In this document: positions 1-12,849 of the stretch, piece after piece
Position numbering within the stretch: the first letter of the stretch is position 1
Layout: each line of letters starts with the position of its first letter
Assembly: GCF_037975245.1 (NCBI RefSeq)
Contig: NC_092566.1
Coordinates: 10,753,501-10,817,500 of the forward strand
Source of the DNA: Apostichopus japonicus
Lineage: Eukaryota; Echinodermata; Holothuroidea; Aspidochirotida; Stichopodidae
Direction: 5' to 3'
Length of the DNA stretch: 64,000 bases
Notes under the pieces: model-generated
What the model was told of the DNA's origin: nothing
The model's input: the letters and a program-made list of their open reading frames with translations, nothing else
The model's database searches: none
Made by a program: the position numbers and the translations under genes

Positions 1-20
1 TGATCTTAAAATGCAAGAAG

Positions 21-46
21 TGGGTGAGAGTGGGTGAGAGTGGGTG
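21..46. repeat. 10-bp tandem repeat, about 2.6 copies
   Basis: The decamer TGGGTGAGAG occurs twice in full, followed by a partial third copy. It is a simple minisatellite at the window edge. Confidence 0.8.
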
Positions 47-1753
47 CAGTACAAAATCAGTTACCAAATGGGTAGAGTAGGTAGATGGGAAAGTGTAACG
101 GTTGAGAGGAGACCGGTGAGAGAGGATTAGAGGAATTAAAACAATAGAGAAATCAACAGTTCACAGCACTGCAGAGTATATGTACAGGGTTTTCCCTGGG
201 ATTTCTCATGTGGTAGCTGGTTGGTGACACTGGAGGGCGTAAGCATTCCTTGGGGGCGGGGGGTTCTGGGGGCATGGTCGCTCTGGAAAATTTTGTTAAA
301 CATCCTAATGTTAATCCTCCTAACAATAAATTAGATAAAAATGCATAATTTAGGCAGAAGAACTTTTATTTGTTTCTATATAATTTAGTGTTCAAAGTCA
401 AGTTTTCAATGTCAGATGATTACATGGGTTCTAAGTTGGATTGCAATCATTGCATTTAATTAATTCTCTGAAACAGTGAGGCGGTGATGTTAATAACATT
501 TTTGCGCAGCGGTCGCCAAAAAACAGAGAGTTGGCCACCTTACAAATGAATACAACATGTCTGGGGAAATTCTGTAATAATATTATATATATCCCATCTC
601 TTGACTGTACATGTATTTGGTAATTACTTGTATTCTGTTTTATGTCTAAATGTTGTAGAAAGAGAAAGGGGGAGAGATCAATGAAGCTCACTGAGTGACC
701 AGTGATTTAACACTATAGTGAGCACACTTTACAATACTTAGCACTACTTAGATTGTACAAGCTTCATTTGTACATGTATGGATGTAAATCTACTTGAGTT
801 TTTCAAGATGATTTTCAGAAAACTCTTGCAAGACTCCATACTTGCTAACATTGACCACTCAGGGGTGTGTGGTCAGTTTGAACAGCAAGCATTGACAGCC
901 AATCTCAAAGCATTTTCCCTCTCTGAGATGTCATTTAATCGTCAAATTTAACAATCCTCTATGTCTGGACCAGAAAAGTAGTTTTGACCAATTTTAGCAA
1001 CTTTTTAGTGCTATCAAATTTGGTATGATCTGGCAATTTTTGTGTGAACAGGATCTTAACAAAATATTTTATCTTCCAACACAGCTAGTAGTCATGAATA
1101 AGCTTTGCGGCAAGGTTACTATTAAACCCAATCACTTAATACTGACCAGTCTTTAGCTTATATTTATAAGATTTTATTTTCTACAGATTTCTTTTTTTTC
1201 TGGCAAATCATCTCTTGCCACCACTGATTATTATGACTTGTCAAGCTAGATGCAAAATTAAACTGATACACAAGTATCACAAATCTATGCATGCCTATTG
1301 GTGTACACACAGAATGCTAAATGTGTGTTCAAAATTTATAAAATGATAAACACATTTTTTTAATAAACTCCCAAGATTGCTAAAGTAAGCCAAAAGTAAG
1401 CAAAACACAAGCCAAGTTAATGACTCTTCTGCATTCGAGTGATCAACAATGACACACACTAAAATGTTAGGAGACATCAAAAGTTAGCTTGTCATCAGAT
1501 TCAATCATGAAATAATTTAACAAACAGAAACAATAGTATTTCCAGAATTTCTTTTTCTTTCTGCTTAAATTATCTCTTTTTAAATGACCCTCAAGTTTGT
1601 CACTCATCTTGCAACTAACAAGGACATAAACGCAACCCGTAGTCTGCATAGGAGCTTATTGAGACATTGATTCAATATTGATGCATGCATATATTGTCTA
1701 CATGCAGAAATTACTATGCTACACAATTTTTGACATTTAATACAACCTGTACC

Positions 1754-1786
1754 CAACTTGAACTCAACTTGAACTCAACTTGAACT
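1754..1786. repeat. 11-bp tandem repeat, 3 copies
   Basis: Three exact head-to-tail copies of CAACTTGAACT. Confidence 0.9.
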
Positions 1787-3195
1787 ATAGAGTGGTAGAC
1801 ATAGTACTTTACAAAGGTATGCTGCCAGTTGACTCAGATTTTTTAGCATGCTAAAAAATGCCAAAAGTTTTTCAAAAAGTACATAATTTCTAGCTCTATA
1901 TGCTCCGAACTTCCACGTGAGTCCCTGCCAGCAATTTTTATTAAAAAGACAATTCAACGTATCTCAGTTTGGGTGACTTCTTTAAGAGGGGCAATAGAAA
2001 GGCCTGTTGAAATTTCAGCATGTGTGACCAATAAGGGAATTTTCTAGCGTATTTGGGAGCAATACTGATGACCTTTAAGTTAAATAGTAACACAAATTAT
2101 GCAAAGTACTATTAGAGACACAAAATAGGAACCAATTCTCCTACCTATTACTTCATAGCCTAGTCCTGGTGACTTCTATTTACATGAGCATTTTATAGTG
2201 TATTACATTAATATGATATCCGTATCTTCAATCTTATTCTGGTCAGTAGTACAATTCCTACAGGATACAGCACTTTAACAAGTTAATAGAGTTACTGTAC
2301 GTTTAACAACATTAGGGATAATTTGCCAGCACATGTTCAGAAAATCAATGCAGCATATCTCTGCTGGGTTCTCCATCAAAAATCATATTTACATGAATGT
2401 GTAGCTTACTGACTTAAAACTTATATGCCAAAAATCATCGAGACAAACTTCAATTTAACTTGCCTGAACCCAAGAGTAATTTTCTGTACCTAATTATTAT
2501 TAATGAAGAGTACAACCTTATTACCAATGTTGCCAATGTTATGAGTGCAAAATCTCAACTATTAATCATATAAATACCACACTGTCAGTCAACCACAATA
2601 CAATATGTAGGAGGTTCAGTGACATATCAAAGTCAACAATTAACGGTACATAATCAATACTGGATCAATAAAAACAAAATAGTGCTGTGATACCGATACT
2701 ACACTTCACACAGACATTGTCATTACGTAACAATACATGTATACAGTGCAGACGATAATCGGTCAATTGAGGCCTAAGCAGTCTATTCATGTGTACTATG
2801 CATTCTACTGTTGAAAAGCCTAAATTAATCCGCTCATTCTTAGCCATTTAGTGGTCGATAGAAAAAGAGACAACATGGATGTCAAAGCAAGAAGTGAACA
2901 ATTCTTACGTGATTAAATGGCGTCCACTGAGAAACTATAAACCATCGCTTGTACTCCGTTTATAATGCGAAAGACTGTTGTCGGGCCGATTTCTTCACAG
3001 CCGCCGCCATGCGTTGCATGCAGTATTATATATCAATACAACAACATACAATTTAAATCACAGCTGATTGTACGTAAATCGTCGATAGAAAAGCGCCGAA
3101 ATCAATGTGGGTGGCGCTAGTTAAGTTTTTGTCAACTGAATTATTATTATTATTCAGAATAATGCCAAAACTCTACATAAACTGCTACAAACATC

Positions 3196-3249
3196 ATATC
3201 CCATGAGTGTTTATATTTGTACTCTTTACTGTCATTTCTCATGGGATAT
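3196..3249. repeat. Perfect 12-bp inverted repeat
   Basis: The arms ATATCCCATGAG (3196-3207) and CTCATGGGATAT (3238-3249) are exact reverse complements separated by 30 bases. They could form a stem-loop. No function is assigned. Confidence 0.7.
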
Positions 3250-6167
3250 ACAGCAGGGCTTTCTGAATTACGGAGTTAATACTCGTCCAAATTCCAAACA
3301 ATCAATTTCCATTTGAAAACCCTTTATATCAAGAGACTCCATTGCGGCCCAGAAAATATCACGGTCCATAATAAGTTGTACATTGAAGTATGGTCACACG
3401 TTTGGACACCCAAACGGCAGACCCAACATATTGGGCAAGATTATTCAATTCTCCCTTGATCTCTGCTTAAACATTTTTTCTCTCTCTTTCTGGCTCTTGT
3501 AGAAAATTTATTGAGAAAGCCTGCTTTTCGTGAAACATGTTATTTCTGCTTTTTTATATTGTAATTTCACTTCTGTCTGGAAAACACCTCAGCAAATAGA
3601 AAGAAATTCCCTGGTGCGAATGATATTGGCGAATGGCGTGTTTGTATGAGTTAATAATTGCGTACCAGCGTAGTCTACCCCCCCCCCCCTAGTTGCCAAA
3701 CAAATTAATAGCGCGTTGCATCTGACTCCTGCTTCATGTGGTAAGGGACTTTGCGTGCATTCCGTGAACAGGTCTAAAAAAGAAGCTTATAAATTAATAG
3801 ACCAAACTTTGTAAATATCAGGAATATTCATACAATTAATAAAATCCAATTCACTGGGGCATCTACGCCCAATAGAACCCTCCTCCCTATCTCTCTATCC
3901 CTCTCTGGGCCGCGTCCAGGGTCCCTATGTAATGTTACCCTCTTAAAGTCTCCAAACAGTTAACGTAGTGTTGATTACTATTTTGATTGCATCAATATTA
4001 CAAATATAATGCGGATTTCCCATTGACGCAGATATTAGCTAATATCATTCGCCCGTGTCGGTTGTTTAATGGAGAAAGTAGCAACTTCCGGCTCGATCTC
4101 CTCCGATATGATTAAATTGGAAAAATTAGCTAATTGGTTAAGTTAATTAGATACGTTAAATCCGAACTCATAATTCCACAAGATCCATGCAAAATTTCTT
4201 CGCGCAATCATTGACTAGGTCATAATATAAGCTTTAAATATCTAATAATAATTCATGTTCAAAGTTATTGACCCATAAAAATAGACATTATATCTCCATA
4301 TATGGTGCAAAGTTTTGTTGAATCTTAGCGCTACGATTCCTAAAATATGCGGAAACTTCAACTCTATTCGTAACTCGACACGACATGAAAGGAGAATTTA
4401 CTCCGATCACCAGTAACAAACCGGCATCGGCAATGTGGTCAATAATTATTATTTGGTTAGCCCAATGAGTGGTTTGATTGCATTGTATGGCTTTAATCTT
4501 TAAAAAGATGTCTTCAACCCCCCCCCCCCCCCCACATATTCCATTAAAGCTGCTATCCTCTTATTATTCACACACATTGACCATTGTTTATCAGACTTTT
4601 CAGTGAGGAAAATGCTGTGAGTAACGGAAGCGGCAGACTGACCATTATTTTGACTAGCATATTTGGGGGCAAATACTAGCAGCGTGTAAGAAGAAGAAAA
4701 AAAGTTCGTAAAATATTTCAAGAAAAAAACACAACAAACTTCCCAAACAGGGAGGAATAATGACCTTTGATATATACGTGACATTATTTATTTCTTAACG
4801 TTCGAATATACTAGCTGTATGACCAATCCTGAGCATATAAAGTTGATGACCGAAGAATTTACAATGACTCATATATACTGGCTATAAATATCACGCAAAT
4901 ATTATACAGCATTACTAACTCATGTTACATACACCACAGCATTTAATAGCATATATACAGGGATGTGTATGTGTCCCTCTTGTAACTAAATGTAGTCGTA
5001 TGTCCCTGAATAGTGGCATAATAATATAAATGTTGGAATGGTGAGGCTAGAGGATTGAATATTTCCCCCTTCCTCCACTCCTGAATGTCTGTGAAAAAGA
5101 CGAAATATCAGATCCCCCAGGAAAGTACTGTTGTAAAGTTCCAACAATTTTTGTTGTTGTCATGTTCAAGTTTTGGGCCAAAATTTAACGCCCCGGTACG
5201 CACAGAATTTTACCCACCCCTTCCCCCACCCTCCCACCCACCACCACACTCTGTCCTTCTAAGCCCTCTCGTTCGAGTTTCCGGTGATGCTCAGTTTTCG
5301 TATATGATTGATAAAAATAATCTTTTGATCTTCCTCTTGAGCTCATTACTATTCCAAAATGTTTGTTATGTATATTATTATACATAAACCTCCATGGTAA
5401 CAAGATCACGTAACCATGGCTACGATGAGTTGGTTTCCATTACTTGTTATATTTCAAGATCTTATCATTCTTATCGTCTCTCCAGTTGCTTAAAAAGGTG
5501 AATTGTTTCTTTTTCTTCTTCTTCGTCTAATTTTATCTCTTTAATTGTTAATAGTTTTTCCAACATTTTAAATTGTGCGAACCACTTACTCAATAAAGCA
5601 CTCTTTTGCATTTCAGTTCTAATTTGGCACTTCTATATACTTTTATCAAAATTGTCGAGTATCTTTTTGCAGAAAGGTGTTATATATGATTAATCAAGGT
5701 AAGATACACTCCTAGTTGTATTAACTTGATGGATATTAAAAAAAAATAATTACGAATCCATTATCATTATTCAAGCCCAAATTAATACGACGTCCATAAA
5801 CAAAATATATATAAATATTGAAATAAAATGCTTGTCTTTAACTTCAAATGAAACCGCTAGATTTGAGTACATCGAAAAATGTGTAATGGCATCGAAAATG
5901 TTAAAGCTATATATGAAAGATAATTGATCTGTTCTTTGAAGTCGGTGACGGTCAAAATGTGTCCTTAAATCCTCTCATTCATTCACACATACAATAATGA
6001 TGATAACATTGATGTCAAAAGGTAATATAAGTAGGCTATATAGAACTATACATTTGAACATTTACCATATATAGCTGTTCTATTGTGAAAGTGTAAGGAA
6101 TCCGTTGCATCCACCAAAAATTTACTGACGTCATGGAAGCAGGTAGCTATAACTTTAACACGTATTC

Positions 6168-6755
6168 TAGTTTAGTTTAGTTTAGTAGAAAAAAGGATCA
6201 GGAGGGACACTTAAGTCCCCATCAAGGACCCTATAAAGAGAGGGAAAAAACTGAAGACACAAACACTCAGACCCGATTACAATGCTTAAAGTGCTTGTCC
6301 AAAGCATTCTTAAACCCATTGACACTACTTGCAAGTACAACTTTCTCAGGCAAACTATTCCACTCATTCACAACCCTATTAGAAAAAAAGTTATGCCGAA
6401 TATTAATCCTACTATGCGACTTTTGAAGTTTAAGACAATGACCTCTAGTACAACTACTGTTTGCAAACTTGAAAAAGTCGGTAAAGGATAAATTGTCGAA
6501 ACCATACACAATCTTGAAAACCTGGATCAAGACCCCACGTAACCTCCAAAGCTCCAGTGTGGTGAGATTCAACAGTTGTAACCGGCTATAATAAGGAACC
6601 CTCTTTAAGGAACTAATCATCCCAGTAGCTCTCCTCTGGACCTTTTCAAGTACTTCCTTATCCTTAGCAAAATAAGGGTTCCAAGCCTGCACAGCATACT
6701 CCAGATGAGGCCTAACCAACTGCTTATAAAGCCTAACTACTATTCTATCCAAATT
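6168..6755 (-). mobile_element. 5'-truncated non-LTR retrotransposon (LINE), reverse transcriptase C-terminus
   Basis: The minus-strand frame at 6267-6752 encodes about 161 residues typical of the C-terminal end of LINE reverse transcriptases. It contains an RPHLEYAVQAW block, then KVQRRATGMI, and ends with a WNSLPEKV...F-K-ALDKHF block. No start codon is present (the frame opens on TTG just after a TGA), so the copy is 5'-truncated near 6755. After the stop there is about 90 bp of 3' UTR, ending in three to four TAAAC-type pentamers (plus strand TAGTTTAGTTTAG, about 6168-6186). Such short tandem tails are typical of CR1/L2-like LINEs. The reading frame is intact over the whole fragment, which suggests a fairly recent insertion. 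The clade is not resolved. Confidence 0.85.
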
Positions 6756-7570
6756 TCAAATAACAAGAGAGATTTAATCCCTCCCTCCTTCTGTAAAGGT
6801 AATGAATGGCATCAGGCTGTCAGCTAAGAAAAATCTCGAACCAATGAAACCAATCATGCCATGAATGTGCCTAGCAGAAGGGGAGAAATATCTGTTTAAC
6901 CCCCTCTTGATTTCCTAAGCCAATTATTTCCTCATTCAACCCCCCTCCCTTTACCGTCCAGTGTTTTGGGTTAATATGTTGTCAGTAATTGAATTGTATA
7001 AAAAGTAAACGTTTACTAACATGTTTTGGCTGTCTTTTCACTGTTCACTTCCTCCCCCACCCCCTTGCCCGTAACAAAATCTTGGCCATCTGTAAATATA
7101 ATGGCGCTATTTCCAAACTAACCGCTAACAGGTATAAGGGTATTTCTTGGCATATTCTTCAACATTTTACTTCTGATTGCTAGCAGTAAATGTCGAGTTG
7201 CCGCCTTCTATTTATCAAACTTCATATCTATCCCAACCTCGTTATCGTTATTTTCTGCAAAAGAAATTTCGATCATCTAATTTATACGAACAAACAGGTT
7301 CTATTTTTCATGTGTCGTTTTTTAGTAACCCTCTGACGGTGGAGCCATGGGAGTGGAGGGGGGGGGCTGGACGGGCTAAAGCCACCCCACCACTGTTATG
7401 TCAAAAGAAATCACTTCTCTCCAACGTTCATCAGTGCAAGTGCCGCTGTAAAAGTCTTGATGATTTGTTTTGCTAGTGACTTCCCAAGCTTACAGAGGAA
7501 AACATTCGATCCCACCCCCAACCCCCCACCCCACCCCCACTTCAGCACCGGCTCCAGTCACCATATTATA
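6756..7570. other. Non-coding spacer, C/G-homopolymer rich
   Basis: No gene is seen. Several poly-C and poly-G tracts (for example around 7345-7370 and 7510-7540) lie just 3' of the LRR-Ig gene, whose 3' UTR probably extends into this interval. No clear minus-strand AATAAA could be picked out. Confidence 0.5.
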
Positions 7571-9142
7571 CTAGAGGGCGGTTGAGCTCTCTGTAAAGTG
7601 GAAGTTACCCGGGGTAGCTTCTTCGGCGTCATCTGCATACATACCGGGACCTTCAAAGGTGTATCGTGATTTCGCTCTCCGTTTCTCAAAATCCAGTTGT
7701 CTCTGTTTCTGGCTTGATACAATGCGGCAACAAAAGATAATCGAACAGAATAAAGTCACAATAATTGCAAACACAGCGACAGCCAGACAGACGAGAAACA
7801 CGACAAATGATGAATAAGAAACACAAATATTCGATGATAACCTGTCTGGATTCATCGTTGAAAATAAGTTCTCGTATTCGTCAGTTAATACGGAGCTTCC
7901 TCTGTTAGTGAATTCTTCCAATATTTCTGTAATGAACGTTAAATCTTCATAGCCATTTGATGGCGTGGTCCCGATGGATTTGTTGTAACTTGTGACAACT
8001 GTGACACTTGCGTCTGTCACAAAGTCTGTCATTTCCGTTTCAGTATCGTCACTGCTTTGGTCATACGTAGTTACGTCTAACTGAATATCCACTGTCACGC
8101 TTCCGGCAGGATTGGTGGCAGTACACTGGTATTGAAGTTCGTTTGATTTCAGATTGGTTAATTTCAGACTAGGAGAATGCACTTCGATTGAAAATGGTTC
8201 GTTCGTGCCATCCGGTTGGATAATCTTCCACGTGACCTGCGGATTGGGTGGATCTGATGTCACTGGACAAAACAGTAGATGATATTGCCCCTTGTCTATT
8301 AAAGCGGTAACATTTTCGTTTGACTCTGGTGCACAGGCGAATTCGTCTTTCGTTAACTGGAATAAAGGTCTACCTTTAAAGTCAGCCGGAGCAGCACAAG
8401 ATGGTGGACTTAACATGGAGACATTTCGATATCTGCTTTCCAAAATCCATCGCAATCTGCAATCACATCTCCAGGGGTTATCTGCCATTTTGATGGTTAT
8501 TATTCCTTCTGGTAATTTCAATTCTTGTGGAATGTTTTCCAAGTTATTATTTCTCAAATCGATTACAGCTTCCATGATTACTGGACCGTCGAAAACATCC
8601 GGATGTATGTACTTGATTTCGTTGTTTCTGGCAAGCAATTGGAATTCTTGGTAAAAGCCGTCTGCTTCTCTAAAAATATTGGCGGGTAAATCCAGTAATG
8701 TATTGTGGGAGATATCGATGACAAGTTCTGCATTGAGTTGTTTCTTTCGAACAATATTAATTGGGAATGTTGTTAATAAATTATTTGAAAGATTCAAAGT
8801 TCTATATCCAATGGTGTTATTTCCATCGCTAAATTCACCGATAACTTTATAAACTTGGTTAAAACTAAAATCAATCTTTTCAATGAAGAAGGAGAAAAGA
8901 TCTTGAAATTCTGTAGAGTTTAAAATGGTTAAGTTATTTCGAGAGAAGTCCAAGAGTTGTATTTTTGAGATCGAGATGTTGCTGAAGTCTGGTAAATTAA
9001 CCAGGTTCCGTCTGCTGCAATCGATGGTATTCGTGGTAGTGTTGCACTGGCATGGTTCTGGGCATGCGCATGTGATTGTCACAAAAGTGATGACAAAGAG
9101 TAGAACTGGTATTCTGATGTACATTTTGATTTTGCAGTGCAT
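7571..9142 (-). CDS. LRR-Ig single-pass membrane protein, paralogue 1 (523 aa)
   Basis: Predicted type I cell-surface protein of the LRR-plus-Ig class (AMIGO/LINGO/LRIT-like layout), probably an adhesion or receptor molecule. Ligand and orthologue are unknown. In order: hydrophobic signal peptide (about 1-25); LRRNT with cysteines 27, 31, 33 and 42; about five to six leucine-rich repeats (about 45-221) with LxxLxLSxN-type cores; LRRCT starting NPWRCDC at 222 with further cysteines at 249 and 270; one C2 Ig domain (cysteines 292 and 340, Trp305); a Ser/Thr/Asp/Glu-rich stalk; a transmembrane helix (about 446-472); and a 51-residue basic-then-acidic tail. The C-terminus ESSTAL fits a class I PDZ ligand. 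The chosen ATG lies directly after a strong 3' splice site (pyrimidine-rich tract, then CAG), so the coding region is one exon preceded by a 5' UTR intron. A longer open frame upstream is intronic. A methionine seven codons in is an alternative start. Confidence 0.9.
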   Translation of the reverse strand: MHCKIKMYIRIPVLLFVITFVTITCACPEPCQCNTTTNTIDCSRRNLVNLPDFSNISISKIQLLDFSRNNLTILNSTEFQDLFSFFIEKIDFSFNQVYKVIGEFSDGNNTIGYRTLNLSNNLLTTFPINIVRKKQLNAELVIDISHNTLLDLPANIFREADGFYQEFQLLARNNEIKYIHPDVFDGPVIMEAVIDLRNNNLENIPQELKLPEGIITIKMADNPWRCDCRLRWILESRYRNVSMLSPPSCAAPADFKGRPLFQLTKDEFACAPESNENVTALIDKGQYHLLFCPVTSDPPNPQVTWKIIQPDGTNEPFSIEVHSPSLKLTNLKSNELQYQCTATNPAGSVTVDIQLDVTTYDQSSDDTETEMTDFVTDASVTVVTSYNKSIGTTPSNGYEDLTFITEILEEFTNRGSSVLTDEYENLFSTMNPDRLSSNICVSYSSFVVFLVCLAVAVFAIIVTLFCSIIFCCRIVSSQKQRQLDFEKRRAKSRYTFEGPGMYADDAEEATPGNFHFTESSTAL

Positions 9143-9427
9143 CTGTTGAGAAAAGATAAGAAAATGGATAGTAAACAAAGACCCTAACATTTGTATTAGC
9201 TGCTTCCCATCAGTTTCAACACGACACATGTATACAATACTTTTGTACAACTCTATTTTATGTGCTTATCCTTTGCTTTTTTTTATAGGTTTTGGTCTGT
9301 TTTATAGTCTTCTCGTGTTTTTAGATTTTTGTGTTCGTATTTTACATACCGTTTAATTTTCGTTTTTGTGTTTTCTAGACTTTATATTCCTTTGATTTCT
9401 GTCTTTTTATTGATTTTTTATTTTTTT

Positions 9428-11384
<1,957 letters not shown>

Positions 11385-11390
11385 ACTTAC

Positions 11391-11540
11391 AGATTCTTCA
11401 ATGCTGTGAATATCATATCAGTACTCGTACATAGGCAAGTTGAAAACTGAATAAACCTGTGTCGTATCTGTCAGAACGGTGTTAACACAGCCACACTTGC
11501 AATTCTTAGTCTCCACAAGTCAGTGCAGTCGAGTGGAACC
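11391..11540 (-). other. Candidate 5' non-coding exon of LRR-Ig gene 1 (5' limit uncertain)
   Basis: The sequence ends at a consensus GTAAGT donor on the minus strand, about 2.2 kb upstream of the coding exon's acceptor. No open frame leads into the ATG, so it would be untranslated. The outer boundary is a guess. Confidence 0.3.
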
Positions 11541-11866
11541 AATTAACAATGGACGTGTTGATTATCTGTTGGTAATTACTTAATGCACTACCGACTAGAA
11601 GGTATGTTATTATTCTCAAGAGAGCATATTAAATGAGTCACTGTACTGCGGTGAACTTCTCCTACTTCATAACAAAGCTTTTCAGTGTCGATTTCCTATC
11701 GAAAGTTGATGAGAAGTTATTTTCGGTGATTTCCCTTCCTCAAGAAATGCTATTGTCTCCATTCTTCTTTGGTTTCTACATCTTGCCTAAACTACGCAGG
11801 GAAAAGTTGAACGATGCTACAATAGCATTCAGAGGATGTTGGTATTAGTGATACAGCTATTTAAAA

Positions 11867-12248
11867 CAGTGGCGGAGCTAGGGGTGTTGGTCAGGAGGGG
11901 CGAGAATGGTCTGTAGGGGCGCTTTCGACACTATCTAAGCGGAGCGCCACCACTGGTTGGCGCGTAGCGTACAGAAAGAATTTTTTTGAGTAAAGATACT
12001 CCCTAGATCGCCGGAAATGACCCTTTCCGGGTCTGGCTAATTTGCAGATAAACGAAGAATAAATAGGTGTCATCGCCAAATTACACCAACAAAATGTGAC
12101 AAATGTCAATAAGTAGATGAGAGCGCAATAAAAAAATCAATAATCGCGAATAAGTAAAGAGTGGTAAAGAGCTGAAAAGGGCGCCAGCAGTCCATTTGAG
12201 TCCGTCAGGGGGGATCCGCCCCCTGACTGTATGGACGCTCCGCCACTG
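11867..12248. mobile_element. hAT-like non-autonomous DNA transposon (MITE), 382 bp
   Basis: The terminal inverted repeats are CAGTGGCGGAGC at the left and GCTCCGCCACTG at the right, perfect over 12 bp. The element is flanked by ATTTAAAA (11859-11866) and CTTTAAAA (12249-12256), an 8-bp duplication with one mismatch. CAGNGG-type ends with 8-bp duplications are characteristic of the hAT superfamily. There is no transposase frame. The interior has the inverted motif GCGCCA...TGGCGC followed by GTAGCGTA, shared with the 383-bp element at 33452-33834. Confidence 0.85.
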
Positions 12249-12254
12249 CTTTAA

Positions 12255-12832
12255 AAGCCATGCCCCCTCCCCTCCTCTTTGCATCTCACCATGTGCCTGA
12301 TTTCCTTTCATGTAGGACGTTTGTCTTAGTGATACAATTCTTTAACAGCCCCCCTTCCCTCCTCTTGCGTCTCACCATGGTTTCTGCTTTTCCTTTCATG
12401 TAGGACGTTTGTCTTAGTGATACAGCTCGATGAGCCATGTTCCCGATCCCTTCCTCTTGCGTCTCACCATGTGCCTGCTTTTCCGTTCATGTAGGATGTT
12501 GGTCTTAGGTATACAATTCTTTATCAGCCATTGCTCCCCCTCCCCGGTCCCCTCCTCTTGCATCTCACCATGTGTCTGCTTTTCCTTTCATGTAGAATGT
12601 TGGTCTTAGTGAAACAACTCTTTATGAGCCATGCACCCCCTCCCCGGTCCCCTCCTCTTGCATCTCACCATGTGTCTGCTTTTCCTTTCATGTAGAATGT
12701 TGGTCTTAGTGAAACAACTCTTTATGAGCCATGCACCCCCTCCCCGGTCCCCTCCTCTTGCATCTCACCATGTGTCTGCTTTTCCGTTCATGTAGAATGT
12801 TGGTCTTAGTGAAACAACTCTTTATGAGCCAT
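12255..12832. repeat. Tandem array of about 100-bp units, 6 copies
   Basis: Each unit runs from CCTCCTCTTGCATCTCACC through CATGTAG-ATGTTGGTCTTAG to TTTATGAGCCATG and a C-rich spacer. The last three copies start at 12551, 12651 and 12751, exactly 100 bp apart, and are almost identical. The first three are diverged and slightly different in length. The array begins at the right end of the MITE. There is no reading frame through the unit. Confidence 0.9.
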
Positions 12833-12849
12833 TGCGTAACAGAGCCGCC

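Larger units (their letters stand above)
47..6167. other. Non-coding AT-rich stretch, no gene recognised
   Basis: Only short open frames without family motifs or convincing splice context are seen. A locally CpG-richer patch at about 2900-3120 contains, on the minus strand, an ATG followed by GCG GCG GCT that reaches a stop after 16 codons. A possible donor (CAC|GTAAGA) lies near 2907. This could be a 5' UTR exon of a minus-strand gene whose coding exons I cannot find, or it could be chance. A C-run at about 4519-4533 and a short inverted repeat at 3196-3249 are the other visible structures. Confidence 0.5.

Noticed and set aside
5391-5422. CCATGGTAAC / GTAACCATGG inverted pair as an RFX X-box
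   Set aside because: The two halves do not fit the X-box spacing and orientation, and no gene start is nearby.
8292-8654. 120-codon plus-strand frame inside LRR-Ig gene 1
   Set aside because: Antisense shadow of the real minus-strand coding exon.
12255-12832. Regular repeats considered as a CRISPR array
   Set aside because: Whole 100-bp units repeat with no unique spacers, and the DNA is animal nuclear sequence.
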